Shown here piece after piece: positions 49,560 to 60,969 of a stretch of DNA of 64,000 bases. Numbering within the stretch: position 1 is the first letter of the stretch; every line of letters starts with the position of its first letter. A program made the position numbers and the translations under genes. A model generated the notes under the pieces. It had not been told where the DNA came from. It saw nothing but the letters and a program-made list of their open reading frames with translations, and ran no database searches. The stretch covers positions 30,812,578 through 30,876,577 of the forward strand of contig CM037868.1 in the NCBI GenBank assembly GCA_021292105.1, given 5' to 3'. The DNA comes from Anadara kagoshimensis. Taxonomy: Eukaryota > Mollusca > Bivalvia > Arcoida > Arcidae.

Positions 49560-51090
49560 TTATTGTTATAAATAGTTATATAGTTGAATTGTTGAATTTC
49601 AAAGCAGCATTTGTTGAGCAAGTCTTTTCTTTTTCTTGTATATAATACATAATACACTTTGTGTTGTCTTTTTTAATTATAATGTCATATAATATTTGGC
49701 CATTGTCACTTATCTACTATGAGCTTTTGCACTTCTATTGATAAAAATAGTTGAATGGTTGAATTGTTGAAGATGTTTTTAAAAAATTTTGTTGAGCAAG
49801 ATATATGTGTTTCGTGTATATTATACATAATACACTTTGTGTGGTGTTGTATAATTATATGGTAATATGATATTTGGTCATTTGGCCATTGTCACTTATC
49901 CGGCATGGGTTTTTTTTACATCTATTGTTACAAATAGTTGTATGGTTGAATTCTTGAAGATTTTTTAAAGCACCATTTGTTGAGCAAGACATTTTTTCTT
50001 CTATATAATACATGATACACTTTCTGTTGTGTTGTATAATGATATGGTCATATGATATTTGGTCACTGTCACTTACTTTGAATGAGCTTTTTAACTTTTC
50101 TAGTTAAAATAGTATTATGGTTGAACTGTTGAAGATTTTTTTCAAGCAGCATGGTTGAGCAAAACATTTCCTTTTCTTGTATATAATACATAATACAGTT
50201 TGTGTTGTATAATGATATGGTCATTACGAGGGCTTAGAGGTAACGGGTGCTATGATAAATATAGATTATCATATAAGTCTTTTCATATCATACTCCATAT
50301 CAGCCCGAGATCCACATATCAGCCAGAGGACCGATAGTCTGAAAAATCTGGTGAAGATCAAATGTGGTGTACGTCATCGAATTTTTGTTGACGTTCTCAC
50401 TTAGAAAAATTATGACGTCATTCATTAAGTATGCGCAAATGATTGTGAGTTATCCGGAATTCCTGTTATTTTTCATAGAATAAGATGGGAGATCATGCGT
50501 GTGATCTCTCTCATCCAGGGCGAAACAGGAAACTTGTAAAACAGCTAGATTTTCATGTCACATTTGTGAGAAACCATTGTAAACCAGAGTGTCACAGTAG
50601 CCAAATTGTATATTTAAACAGTTATGGACTTTCTTATGGCTGTATATGGTGTGATATTGACCGGAAAAAATAAACATTGATCTCTGATGTCGCCTCGTTC
50701 AATATTTATTTTTCTTGTCAATATCACCATATACAAGCATAAAACAGTCCATAATTGTGTAATACACTTTGAGTTATGTTGTATCATTATATGGTCATGT
50801 GATATTTGGTCACTGGGACTTATCTGGAATGAACTTTTTACTTCTATAGAACATATAAATAGTTGTATGGTTGAATTGTTAAAGATGTTTCTAAAAAAGC
50901 CTTGGCTTAGCAAGATATTTATTTTCCGTGTATTTACAATACATAATACGTTTTGTGTTATATTGTATAATAATATGGTCATGTGATATTTCATCGTTGT
51001 CATTTATTTTAATTGAGCTTTTTAACATCTATTGTTAATAATAGTTGTATAATTGAATTGTTGAAGATTTTTCTAAAGCAGCATTGGTTA
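49560..51090 (+). repeat. Tandem array of ~180-bp units, interrupted
   Basis: Units contain ATGGTTGAATTGTTGAAGAT, GTTGAGCAAGACATT, TATATAATACATAATACACT, TTGTGTTGTATAATxATATG and GGTCATxTGATATTTGGTCA. Unit starts are near 49,580, 49,755, 49,941, 50,116, then after an insertion 50,868 and 51,050, spacing 175-186 bp. Diverged copies, non-coding. Confidence 0.75.
50222..50750. mobile_element. Insertion within the 180-bp array, with an internal inverted repeat
   Basis: This stretch of about 530 bp does not match the array. Its right part contains a ~60-bp inverted repeat (about 50,615-50,680 against 50,685-50,755) with GTATATGGTG and GATATTGACxxGAAAAA in both arms. The left part holds TGACGTCATTCATT and other complex sequence. 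No transposase or clear target duplication; nature uncertain. The 62-codon frame at 50,485 has no recognisable domain. Confidence 0.5.
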
Positions 51091-51096
51091 AGCATT

Positions 51097-51192
51097 GGTT
51101 GTGTTGTGTTGTGTTTTGTTGCGTTTTGTTGTGCTGTGTTCTGTTGTGTTGTGTTGTGTTGTGTTGTGTTGTGTTGTGTTGTGTTGTGTTAT
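51097..51192 (+). repeat. (TGTTG)n microsatellite
   Basis: Pentamer repeat GTGTT with TTTTG and GCTGTG variants near its start and perfect copies at the end; the cysteine/valine-rich frames over it are artefacts. It appears to grow out of the TTGTGTTGTGTTG motif of the neighbouring 180-bp array. Confidence 0.9.
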
Positions 51193-51289
51193 ATGGTATC
51201 TACCACTTCATTATTTGTATCTTGGTTTGCTTGTCATACCATTGTGTTTTGGCTTGCTTCATTCAATTGATTAAATAAATCTGAAGATA

Positions 51290-52171
51290 TTTGGCTATTG
51301 AGTTAATCTGTTTGGCTATTGAGCAAATCTGTTTGGCTATTGAGCAAATCTGTTTGGCTATTGAGCTAATCTGTTTGGCTATTGAGCTAATCTGTTTGGC
51401 TATTGAGTTAATCTGTTTGGCTATTGAGCTAATCTGTTTGGCTATTGAGTTAATCTGTTTGGCGATTGAGCTAATCTGTTTGGCTATTGAGTTAATCTGT
51501 TTGGCTATTGAGTTAATCTGTTTGGCTATTTAGCTAACCTGTTTGGCTATTGAGCTAATCTGTTTGGCTATTGAGCTAATCTGTTTGGCTATTGAGTTAA
51601 TCTGTTTGGCTATTTAGCTAACCTGTTTGGCTATTGAGTTAATCTGTTTGGCTATTGAGTTAATCTGTTTGGCTATTGAGTTAATCTGTTTGGCTATTGA
51701 GTTAATCTGTTTGGCTATTTAGCTAACCTGTTTGGCTATTGAGTTAATCTGTTTGGCTATTGAGCTAATCTGTTTGGCTATTGAGCTAATCTGTTTGGCT
51801 ATTGAGCTAATCTGTTTGGCTATTGAGCTAACCTGTTTGGCTATTGAGTTAATCTGTTTGGCTATTGAGTTAATCTGTTTGGCTATTGAGCTAACCTGTT
51901 TGGCTATTGAGCTAATCTGTTTGGCTATTGAGTTAATCTGTTTGGCTATTAAGCTAACCTGTTTGGCTATTGAGTTAATCTGTTTGGCTATTGAGTTAAT
52001 CTGTTTGGCTATTGAGTTAATCTGTTTGGCTATTGAGTTAATCTGTTTGGCTATTGAGTTAATCTGTTTGGCTATTAAGCTAATCTGTTTGGCTATTGAG
52101 TTAATCTATTTGGCTATTGAGCTAATCTGTTTGGCTATTGAGTTAATCTGTTTGGCTATTAAGCTAACCTG
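51290..52171 (+). repeat. 21-bp minisatellite, 42 copies
   Basis: 882 bp equals exactly 42 units of TTTGGCTATTGAG(C/T)TAATCTG. Variants include TTTAGCTAACC and TTAAGCTAACC. Because 21 is a multiple of three, one plus-strand frame stays open and reads LAIELIC repeatedly, for 80 and 187 codons. The other two plus frames contain stops in every unit. Mutations that keep the length constant have preserved exact 21-bp phase over all 42 units. Confidence 0.95.
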
Positions 52172-52431
52172 TCTGGTTAATTGTTCTGTTCCCAGTTTCA
52201 CATATTTTCTTTTACTCTTGCCTTCTAAACGGATAATTTTAATAGTTCAGGTTAAACGAGTATTTTGGTTATTTGTAGTGTATGCAAAAATATAATAATA
52301 TAGCAGGTCTGAGCTAGTCAAGGTCAACGATTTGTTTTGGGGATCTGAAATGCATGGATAACTATAACAATGTATCGGAACTGAGCTAGTCAGGATGCTG
52401 TATATTATAGATATAATAGAGTGATTTACCG

Positions 52432-52600
52432 CTGAACTTTCTAGTCCAAATCGTGTAGCCTAAGCCGCCAATATAGCTAGGAAATGGATTTCCAGGCATT
52501 TCTTGCCCCTGTTACAATATTAAACAGTACAGGCCTGTCGAAAATTAAACACTGAGCTAACGAGAAAGATTCGAAATTCCATTGACGAATGAGACTAATA
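52432..52600 (+). repeat. Direct repeat, copy 1
   Basis: Contains TGTAGCCTAAGCCGCCAATA, GCTAGGAAATG, ACAGTACAGxCCTGTCGA and GAAAGATTCGAAATTCCATT. Repeated at 53,080-53,262, about 650 bp away. Confidence 0.8.
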
Positions 52601-52725
52601 GAACCTGTCACCTGTTTGTGACCGATACAGGTTGATCTCAGTCGAGGGTGATGTGATGTAACATATATCCCAATCGAGGCTGTGATCAACCGGTATCGGT
52701 CACAAACAAGTGATAGATTCTATTT
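52597..52725. repeat. Inverted repeat with ~40-bp arms
   Basis: TGTTTGTGACCGATACAGGT (from 52,613) and the complementary right arm (52,686-52,725, CGGTATCGGTCACAAACAAG) flank a centre of about 45 bp that itself pairs partly. Probably a small foldback element; it sits directly at the end of the direct repeat. Confidence 0.65.
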
Positions 52726-52729
52726 CTCG

Positions 52730-53080
52730 TACCATTTAAGTGTCTATAACTGCGAAACATACAAAACAAAACACGTACCCTCATAAAGCCTCTTGCATTC
52801 CTAATGCATTGTACAAATCCGCCCTTTGAAAATAATATCATCGACAACTCTTCAAAATTTTAAAATATCAACGATTTGTATTCAATGCAAATATAAAAAA
52901 CTCTGACAATGAAATATTTTGAATAAAAAGTAAAATATAACACATATGTGAAAAATAAAGAAACGCTTTGTTTTGATGACGTCAAGCGCAATGATTGGAT
53001 ACGTCATCCTGATTATTCAATTGTCGCGTGAGGCAGTACCAGACAGACTGGACAAGACAGCAAAATCTAGCACTGGTGAA
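52730..53080. other. Non-coding, nothing recognised
   Basis: AT-rich spacer between the two direct repeats; contains TGACGTCA at about 52,978. Confidence 0.45.
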
Positions 53081-53262
53081 GAACTTTCTGATCCAAATCT
53101 TGTAGCCTAAGCCAAGCCGCCAATATAGCTAGGAAATGAATTTTCCAGGCGTTTTTTTTTTTTTTTGCCACGAAAACAATATTATACAGTACAGACCTGT
53201 CGATAATTAACAACTGAACTAACGAGAAAGATTCGAAATTCCATTGACGAATGAGACATATA
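53080..53262 (+). repeat. Direct repeat, copy 2
   Basis: Matches 52,432-52,600, with a T tract expanded near 53,153 and AAGCC duplicated. The end AATTCCATTGACGAATGAGA is identical in both. Confidence 0.8.
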
Positions 53263-53540
53263 TGGATAGGTAGTGGCTGAAAAGCTTCCGAGAGATAAAT
53301 GACAGCTGTCGAAACATGCTGGCGATCGAGTTAGGCCGAGAAAGCCTGCTTATTTGTCATTGATTTTTGAGCTTAGTGTTTAACTTTCGACTGGTCTGTA
53401 CCATAGTTATATATGTATATATATTTTATTTGTACCAAATCGCTGTAAACAGAATGTATTAGTGTTTTGTCAGTAGTAGATTAATAAAGTGTGAGAAAAA
53501 AACGTCTTAATATTATATAGAACAATAACAGTGAAGAAAT

Positions 53541-54436
53541 ATTATTTCACTGATATCGAGCTGGTCAGGCCTTTTGAAGTGACGTTATGACGTTTCAAGT
53601 CCCAATCAATATTATTTCACTGATATCGAGATGGTCAGGCCTGGTGTAGTGACGTTATAACGTTTAAAGACCCAATCAATATTATTTCACTGATATCTAG
53701 ATGGTCAGGTCTGGTGAAGTGACGTTATGACGTTTAAACTCCCAATCAATATTATTTCACTGATATCGAGATGGTCAGGCCTGGTGTAGTGACGTTATGA
53801 CGTTTAAAGTCCCTATCAATATTATTTCACTGATGTCGAGATGGTCAGGCCTGGTGTAGTAATGACGTTTAAAGTCCCAATCCATTTTATTTCACTGATA
53901 TCGAGATGGTCAGGTCTGGTGAAGTGACGTTATGCGTTTAAACACCAAATCAATATTATTTCACTGATATCGAGATGGTCAGACCTGGTGAAGTGACGTA
54001 ATGACGTTTAATGTCCCAATCAATATTATTTCACTGATAATGAGATGGTGAGGCCTTATGTAGTGACGTTATGACGTTTAAAGTCCTAATCAATATTATT
54101 TCACTGATATCGAGATGATGCGGTCTAGTGAAGTGACGTTATGACGTTGAAAGTCCCAATCAATATTATTTCACTAATATCGAGATGGTGCGGCCTGGTG
54201 AAATGACGTGATGACGTTTAAACTCCCAATCAATATTATTTCACTGATATCGAGATGGTCAGGCCTGGTGTAGTAACGTTATGACGTTTACAGTTCCAAT
54301 TAATATTATTTCACTAAATAAATATCGAGATGGTCAGGTCTGGTGAAGTGACGTTATGACGTTTAAAGTCCCAATCTATAATATTTCACTAATATCGAGA
54401 TGGTCAGGCCTGCTGTAGTGACGTTATGACGTTTTA
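53541..54436 (+). repeat. 70-bp tandem repeat, about 13 copies
   Basis: Unit starts at 53,541, 53,611, 53,681, 53,751, 53,821 and so on. Each has ATTATTTCACTGATATCGAG, ATGGTCAGGCCTGGTG and GTGACGTTATGACGTTTAA. Two TGACG half-sites per unit resemble CREB/ATF sites, so the array offers about 25 of them. Whether that matters is unknown. The units are about 85-95% alike by eye. Confidence 0.92.
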
Positions 54437-54439
54437 AAG

Positions 54440-55610
54440 GCATATGCTATAAATAGAACCACCATTCAAAACAAGCTAAATTTTTCACTGTTTGTTCTAT
54501 ATGAACATGCAAACAAAAATATGCAAAAATAATGGTAGGTCACCGCATGCAATTTTTCAACAACTCTTGTTCAATATATGCAGTATTTCAAGGATTTTGC
54601 ATTTTTACCCAAAAATCGGTAAATTTGAAAAATCAACCACAAACAAACTCAAGAAATTCATTAAAATGTTATAAACAGCAAAAATACATTATACCCATAT
54701 TAAACATGTTTAAAAATGTCAAAGTTGGCAGTTTAATACACATTTATTAAAATAATTGGTAAAAAATACATTGGAGAAAGTGCTCATTTTACCGTCTTTT
54801 TCACAAAAATTCCATACATTTTCATGTATAAAAAAAATCTACCATTCGAAATCTTTTCAAAATTTGCCAAAAGTTTAACCACACTATATACTTCACAAAA
54901 ACAAAAAAAAATTGATAGGTCACCAGGATATTTTCGGATTTAAAAATAAAAAACTATCCCTACCCCCATGTTTTTTTCAAATTTTCCATTGAAAAAAATG
55001 AAAAAAAAATCCCCAAAAGATTTTCTCTCTTTGGTAATTCAAATATTAGCATCAGATTCAAGATAATACACAAAACAAAGCAAAACAAAGTATATTTTTA
55101 CATATAATTTACAATATTAATCTTTGTTTTATAATCTTGATATGAAAAATAGATTCATAATTATCGTAAAAAATATCTGTGAATCTATAAAATTTCAAAA
55201 ACTCCAATGAAAAGAACAAAATAGACGGTTTTGTTAAACCATATTAACATTCTAATATCTCTTGGAACTTGCATAAATTTCCATTATTTTGTGGTACATG
55301 GTCAATGAGAGATAACTCTATGCCATGGTTAGTTTTTTTACCGCTAGATACTCGGATTATAGACCGTACCGTTTTCCATTTTGGATCACACAAGATAGAT
55401 AGAACCTAGTCGCTGCAACGTTGTGATGAAATTTGGACAATTCACCATTGTGTGGTTTCCGTTTGTTTATGTGTACTGTGATAGACATAATTTTATCATT
55501 TTTCATCACTCTTGTCTGTATAACTATGCATTTTCATGTGTAAGGGTATATATTTTATTAATATCCATCTTATGCGGTATCAGTGTAACTCCCTCCATGA
55601 TTAGGAACAC
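54440..55610. other. Non-coding, nothing recognised
   Basis: Very AT-rich with many A tracts. No open frame with a recognisable domain and no obvious repeat structure. Confidence 0.45.
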
Positions 55611-55617
55611 CTTTATT

Positions 55618-55864
55618 AGTATCCTCGACCGTCCGTGATTCGAGACTCTAATAGAAAACGAACTAAATTTGCTAACGCAACAAGAATTTTAGAGCTGAAA
55701 AATAGACAACTGATTTTTCTGGATAGTTTCACAGTAAATACCTAAATTTTGTCTTTACTGCATGAAATCGTCACTGCAAAGACGATACTCGCGTATAATA
55801 ACTGAAAACAAAAATGGCCTCGAATCTTAGGACGCTCTCGATTTTAGGACGGTCGACGATACTA
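55618..55864. mobile_element. Possible MITE with ~17-bp inverted ends (247 bp)
   Basis: AGTATCCTCGACCGTCC at the left and its inverted counterpart GGACGGTCGACGATACT at the right (16 of 17 matching), followed inside by GATTCGAG-like motifs on both sides. No clear target duplication, so confidence is modest. Confidence 0.5.
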
Positions 55865-55869
55865 CATTA

Positions 55870-56730
55870 CTGTGTAACTTGGTTATGTGATGGTTGTTTG
55901 AATGTCACTTTGAGACATCTATTATTGTTTTTTAATCAGTTTAGTCATCCTGTTTACCATTTATTACCCTAGTCATCAATTATTTAGCTTCGCTGACCTA
56001 CATCCCCCTATTAGTAATGCATTGTCACACTGAGCATATGAATATATAATTAGGTGTAACTTGTAGTTATATAGTTTATATTTCTATTTGTAGGCATGTA
56101 TACACATCATATCATCTCATATCTCATGATATAGCATCTCATCTCAGCTTGCATCATATTGTGATAGAAATAGTGACATATTTTCATGGGCTACTGGTAC
56201 AGAAATTTTGTTATCTTGGCATCAATAAAGTGAATGTTTATGAAGGACGCCATTGTTATTACATGTACAATATAACCTGCTATAAAGTCCATCTCTATAT
56301 AAAGACCACCTGTCTACAGCAATCAGTCTAAAGTATCCCTAAAGGATTTTACTGTATAATGACCCTTTACATAAAGTCCACCTGTCTAATGTAAATAGAG
56401 TTGACTCTTTTTAGTCCCAAATGACTTGTCAACCTGTCTATAAAGTCCAATATTTCAATAAACCTATTTTAGGTTTTAGAATTTGATCATTTCTAAAAAT
56501 TTAAAATGCAAAAAAAATATTTACCAAGTAATTATTATATTTAAAATGCATGAAAATGAGAAATACTAGTACCGGTATATAATTATTATAACTATTATTT
56601 AAATCTTTGATCACTGTATATAGTGACATAAAAATAAGTTTTACAATTGTCTGATGACTTGTACAATAAGAGGAAAAGTGTATGAAGTCATTATTCTCAT
56701 GTCAATGACTGAAGCCATTAGATCAGAATG
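55870..56730. other. Non-coding, nothing recognised
   Basis: Contains a short region of CATCTCAT-type repeats near 56,107-56,150 and repeats of AAAGTCCA(C/T)CTGTCT around 56,285-56,460. No gene recognised. Confidence 0.4.
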
Positions 56731-56737
56731 TAGTGTA

Positions 56738-56810
56738 GCGGTCTTGGTAGCTCAGTGGTACAGCAATCACCTATAGTGCCAGAGGTCCTGGGTTCGATCC
56801 CCGGTCTTAT
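56738..56810 (+). repeat. tRNA-like sequence 1 (SINE head)
   Basis: GGTAGCTCAGTGGTACAGCA is a good A-box and GGGTTCGATCCCC a perfect B-box with T-arm pairing. The anticodon arm pairs poorly and the acceptor arm is imperfect, so this is more likely the head of a tRNA-derived SINE than a functional tRNA gene. Confidence 0.6.
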
Positions 56811-56937
56811 CCTGCCTGTTACATTTAGGGGCTCGTCCAACCCTAGAAAGTGGACAACCAATAGGTTGGTATTAGGATGGAACCTGGTGGTTTCGATTCA
56901 GGGAGTTGAATAAAAAAATGGAAGGGAGGAATGTAGT

Positions 56938-57009
56938 GGTCTGGGTAGCTCAGTGGTAGAGGACTTGCTTATAGTGTGAGAGGTCCCAGGTTTGATCCCT
57001 GGTCCAACC
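56938..57009 (+). repeat. tRNA-like sequence 2 (SINE head)
   Basis: GGTAGCTCAGTGGTAGAGGA (A-box) and AGGTTTGATCCCT (B-box, one base off). It lies 200 bp after sequence 1 and is preceded by the same GAATGTAGTG, so the two form a tandem SINE dimer. The anticodon loop would read TTATAGT. Confidence 0.6.
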
Positions 57010-57069
57010 CTGGATTTTTTTCTCTTTCATGTTACAGTAGAAATAGTCTTTGTTATTTACAGATAATAT

Positions 57070-58940
57070 TTCAATTCAGTTCAATTCAATATGGTCTTTA
57101 TTGGCTCTAAATATTTAATACATTTATAGCCACAACAAATATCCAAGGCGGCAAATACATAATAAATACATGTTCAATCTTAATTAATATTTAAACAATA
57201 TCTTCTTTTAAATGCATAATATAAAAGTTTGGCCAAATTAATAATAAAATCCTATCCACATATATGCTAAACCTAAGGAATCTAATAAAAATTTTAACAT
57301 GAGATGCCCAATTACAAGCTTTATAGTTATTGTCAGCATCAACTCTTAAAATATTATAAACATTATATAACAAAATGTTATTACATTTTAAAATTTGTAA
57401 CCAATATTTTATTATTTTTAAATTTCTTGCATAAGAGAGAGGAAATCTCCCTCATTCACCATAAATAGCTGTGTTACAAGAAGACCTTTTTAACTTTTAA
57501 GTATGTGCTTACAAAATTTAATATGCAGGCATTTAGTTGCATTTGCCGGGTGGAATCCCCAAACCTCAGCATCATAATTCAAAATAGATGAGATCATAGT
57601 ATCAAAAATGTGTAATCTATTTAAAACATCTAAAAACAATTCACCTGTAACATTAAATAAGTTATTAACAGATTTTGTACCAATGTCACAGATTACATTT
57701 TGTGTTTGATTTCATTTACCATTTGTAGAAAAATTAACACCAGGATGCACATGATTTTTAACATGTTCAGTTTGTACCCCATCAAATGTAATATTTGGAT
57801 CAACAACTTTACCACTATTTTGAAAAACCATAACCTTTGTTGTATCAGTATTTACTTCAATACTCCATTCATTACAATAACATGTCAATTTATTAACTAA
57901 TGTTTGTAAACCTTTTTTTGATTTGGAAAATAAGATGGTGTCCTCAGCATGTAACACAGAAAATAGATTGACACCATTTACATGAAAATACTCAGAATCA
58001 TTAATCTTTAAATATTCTTGCATATCATTAATAAACAATCAAAATAAAATCAGTGATAAAGGCTCACCTTGTTTAACACCACAAGAAGATTCAAAACATT
58101 CTGAAACATTTCCACTGAATTTAACACAGGACCTTACATTTTTATATATATTGATTTAATAATTGCAACAATCTTAGAGCCAACTCCTTCAAAAACAGCT
58201 TATACCACAATACATTTCTAGGTATCTTGTTAAAAGCTTTCTTAAAGTCTACAAATACACCATATAATTTTCTTTCTTACTCAAAACCTTGGTAACAATG
58301 GAGTGTTTTAAAAAAGAATACAATCGGTGGTAGATCTTTTTGGTAAAAATCCTAACTGATTTATATTTATAACATTATTATTTTCAACCTATTTCATTAA
58401 TGTAATACATGTATTTACTATCACATTGTTAAAAATAACAACTAAGTAAGGAATAAGAAAATCATCTATACATTTTATAACTTCACTTAATATACCATCT
58501 ACACCTGGACTTGCACTGTTTTTCATATTATTCAATACAATTGATATTTCAGCTGCTGTAATTTCTGAATCTAACATTTCATTAGTGTCAATAATAGATC
58601 TGTATTGATCGCTCTTACTAGAGTCCCATATCAATCTGGTTTCATGTTTAACTTCATTTTTTTACACAGTCTACATTACATTGTATTGAGAAGTACAATG
58701 GTGTATGTGCGAAAAAATTATTCTGATCTATTACTAAAAAATCACAAATAACATCTACAGAAGCTTCGTCTATTATTAAATAATCAACAAGACTAGCTCA
58801 ATTATTTGAAAAATAAGTACAACTACCCAATGACTTGTCACCACCAAGTCTACTGTTTACAATTAATATACCTGTATTTTTACATTGATAGTTATGCTCT
58901 AAGATTAAGTCATTGGTCTTTATACACAGGTTATACTGTA
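57070..58940 (-). mobile_element. 5'-truncated, inactive non-LTR retrotransposon (LINE)
   Basis: Minus-strand fragments in order: end of an APE-type endonuclease (NSRLGGDKSLGSC, LVDYLIIDE), reverse transcriptase motifs NMKNSASPGVDGI, QLGFLPKRSTTD, FVDFKKAFNKIP, GVKQGEPLS and FINDMQEYL. The catalytic YADD box is replaced by HAED. Stop codons and frame changes separate the parts. The 3' end is a run of AATTGAA-type repeats (57,070-57,095), as in CR1/Jockey-like elements. The clade is not resolved. Its 5' truncation point lies almost at the stop codon of the gene at 58,946. Confidence 0.85.
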
Positions 58941-58945
58941 TTTGG

Positions 58946-60968
58946 TTAATTAGCTGGTTGCGCCAGCATAGCATCAACATCAAAGTGTGCTGCTAATTGA
59001 GCAATTATGCGTTTTGTTGAGGTTACTCTGATTCTTCCATTTATTCTTTCTGACAACAAATCTGTTAGACCATCAAGTCCACAACGAGTATAAGCCAGTT
59101 TCAAATGCCGGTAATTTAGACCACTACCTCCAATTTTTTCAACCATAGATTTTGAGAGTACTTTCTGACTGATCAACTCCGACATGGTGGCTGTGTTCCT
59201 ATTGGCAACCTGATAATGCTCTAACATTTTTAGACCCCATGAAGTTGTGAAACTGTGTCGAAAGAATAATGAGTTGCTAATACTAGAAGCTACAAATAGT
59301 TTTTGCAAGCTTTCAACATCACTTACAGCATTGTGAGCCTCATAAGTTTCATGTAAAATGTCAGATACCAAAGATTCTTGTGTGTAGACTGTACGATCCG
59401 GATAAATTTCTTTGAACAAGGGTAATGTATCAACAGCACCCACAACTCTTTCCTTGAATGCGGTGCTAAGATTTACACTATCAACTGCCCGAATAATTCT
59501 TGGAAAGTCAAAAGTACGGAAATTGTGGCCTATCAAAATAGCTGGAGCCCTATCATCAAGCCATGCAATAAACTGATGCACTGCACTTCTCAAAGGCAGG
59601 GCAGTAACTGGTGTTCCATGAAGAAACAAAACACCACCTTGTGCTGTCAGTCCAGTAACTGCTGTGGCTCCTGGTGCCACAGATTTGGTTGGAGTGATGT
59701 ACTGATTAAAAACATCAGTATCACAAATTGCAGAGATTTGGAGAATGTCTGCATCCTTCTGTAGTGATGAGGTTTCAATGTCACAAAATATGTTTGAAAA
59801 AACACCATTTGCAACTGGCTGAAGTAATGGTGGGAAAATGGCTCCTGGAATTTCTTCTGTATTCTTATCATCACTTTGTGTAGTAGCCACAGCTGATTGG
59901 TAGGTGATACCTTCCCTAAGTTCTTTTGCAGATTGAGTATATTGCTTTTGGAGCTTGTTGGTGATTTTCCTTTTTTTAACTTCTGTTCTATTTGAATATT
60001 CTAGTTGTCGTTTCCGTACTCTGTCTTGTTTTCTTGCATGTTCGTGGTATATTTTCCCTGGTGACAATCCTGCTGTTATATTTACCTTGTTGATATAACT
60101 GTTACCAATATTTTTTTGTGCAACTGCGCAATCAACCCGACTTTTAAGACTACCAGAGGAGGAGAAATGACACCGCTTTGGTGCTTTAGTAGCAACCATG
60201 TTATTAAAAGATTCTACATCTTTTGTGGAACCTCTTGGGGCTAGTTTTTCTGCATTATTTGCAAAAACTTGAAATACAGCAATCAGATCTTCATGCAGTA
60301 TTTCTCCAGTAAGATCTTTAGAGATATTGGAGTGATGATACATTTCAGGGTTTTGTGTGTATCCACACCAAGATCCACATTCAGAATGCTCACCAAATGC
60401 ATGTGGTACAATTTGTAGAATTCCAGATCTGCATTTATCAGCATCTCCCCTGTTTTGAGCCAGTGTGTAGTTGAAACATTTCTTTAGGTATTTAATGGCA
60501 CTTGTTGTCAACTCTTTATGCTTTTTTTGTAAGGAATACAGACTATTAGTTAGGTGTTTTGAAGTATGGTTAATGTCACTCCATTTTGTTATGTCATGAT
60601 TAATTACTTTTCGAATGTGAGCCATGGTTGTTGTGTCATCATCCATTATAATAACATTTACGTCAACTCCTTTTTTTTCAACAGTTTTGACAAGCTGACA
60701 ACCTACGTCTGGTTCCATTGCCTTTGAACTTCCACTCCAGTTTTTGTGACATATGTGAGGTGGTGGTGTGTTCCCTCTGCTTTGATGATACTGGCACATC
60801 CGACAGTTTGTGATACGGACACCATATGCACATACTTTGCCTTTCTTGTTGCCAATCAGTGTTCCCACTCCAGATCTACTATCATATGCTCTTCCAGATC
60901 CCCTTTTCTGCCAACCCATGTCATATTTGAATTCTCCTGGCTGTCTAGCTAGTGCTGTCTCATTAGAC
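58946..60968 (-). CDS. Mutator-like transposase domain fused to a DEDDh exonuclease, last exon
   Basis: An acceptor (TTTCATATAG) precedes 60,968; the frame reads SNETALARQPGEFKYDMGWQKR and ends at 58,946. Numbering from the internal Met at 60,919, residues 1-300 resemble the Mutator-like transposase domain of many invertebrate proteins (YDMGWQKRGSG, IMDDDTTTMAHIR, KWSDINHTSKHL, two Cys/His clusters at 39-58 and 181-185). A basic linker (297-325) resembles a nuclear localisation signal. Residues 375-545 form a DnaQ-type exonuclease with all key residues: D380 and E382, D471, H529 and D534. The exonuclease and following tail closely resemble the C-terminal domain of PML-I and fish PML-like proteins. 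Possibly a domesticated or still mobile transposase; I found no terminal repeats. Confidence 0.82.
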
Positions 60969-60969
60969 C

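Noticed and set aside
51013-51278. Cysteine-rich CCVVLCCVV membrane-like peptide
   Set aside because: Translation of a (GTGTT)n tract.
51290-52295. A repeat protein of LAIELIC units
   Set aside because: The frame is a consequence of a 21-bp unit length and is broken by stop-bearing units. No start context or flanking exon supports coding.
51290-54436. CRISPR-like arrays
   Set aside because: Repeats are directly adjacent with no unique spacers, and the sequence is eukaryotic.
57712-58634. Separate host reverse-transcriptase genes
   Set aside because: The two open frames are pieces of one decayed LINE with a replaced catalytic box.
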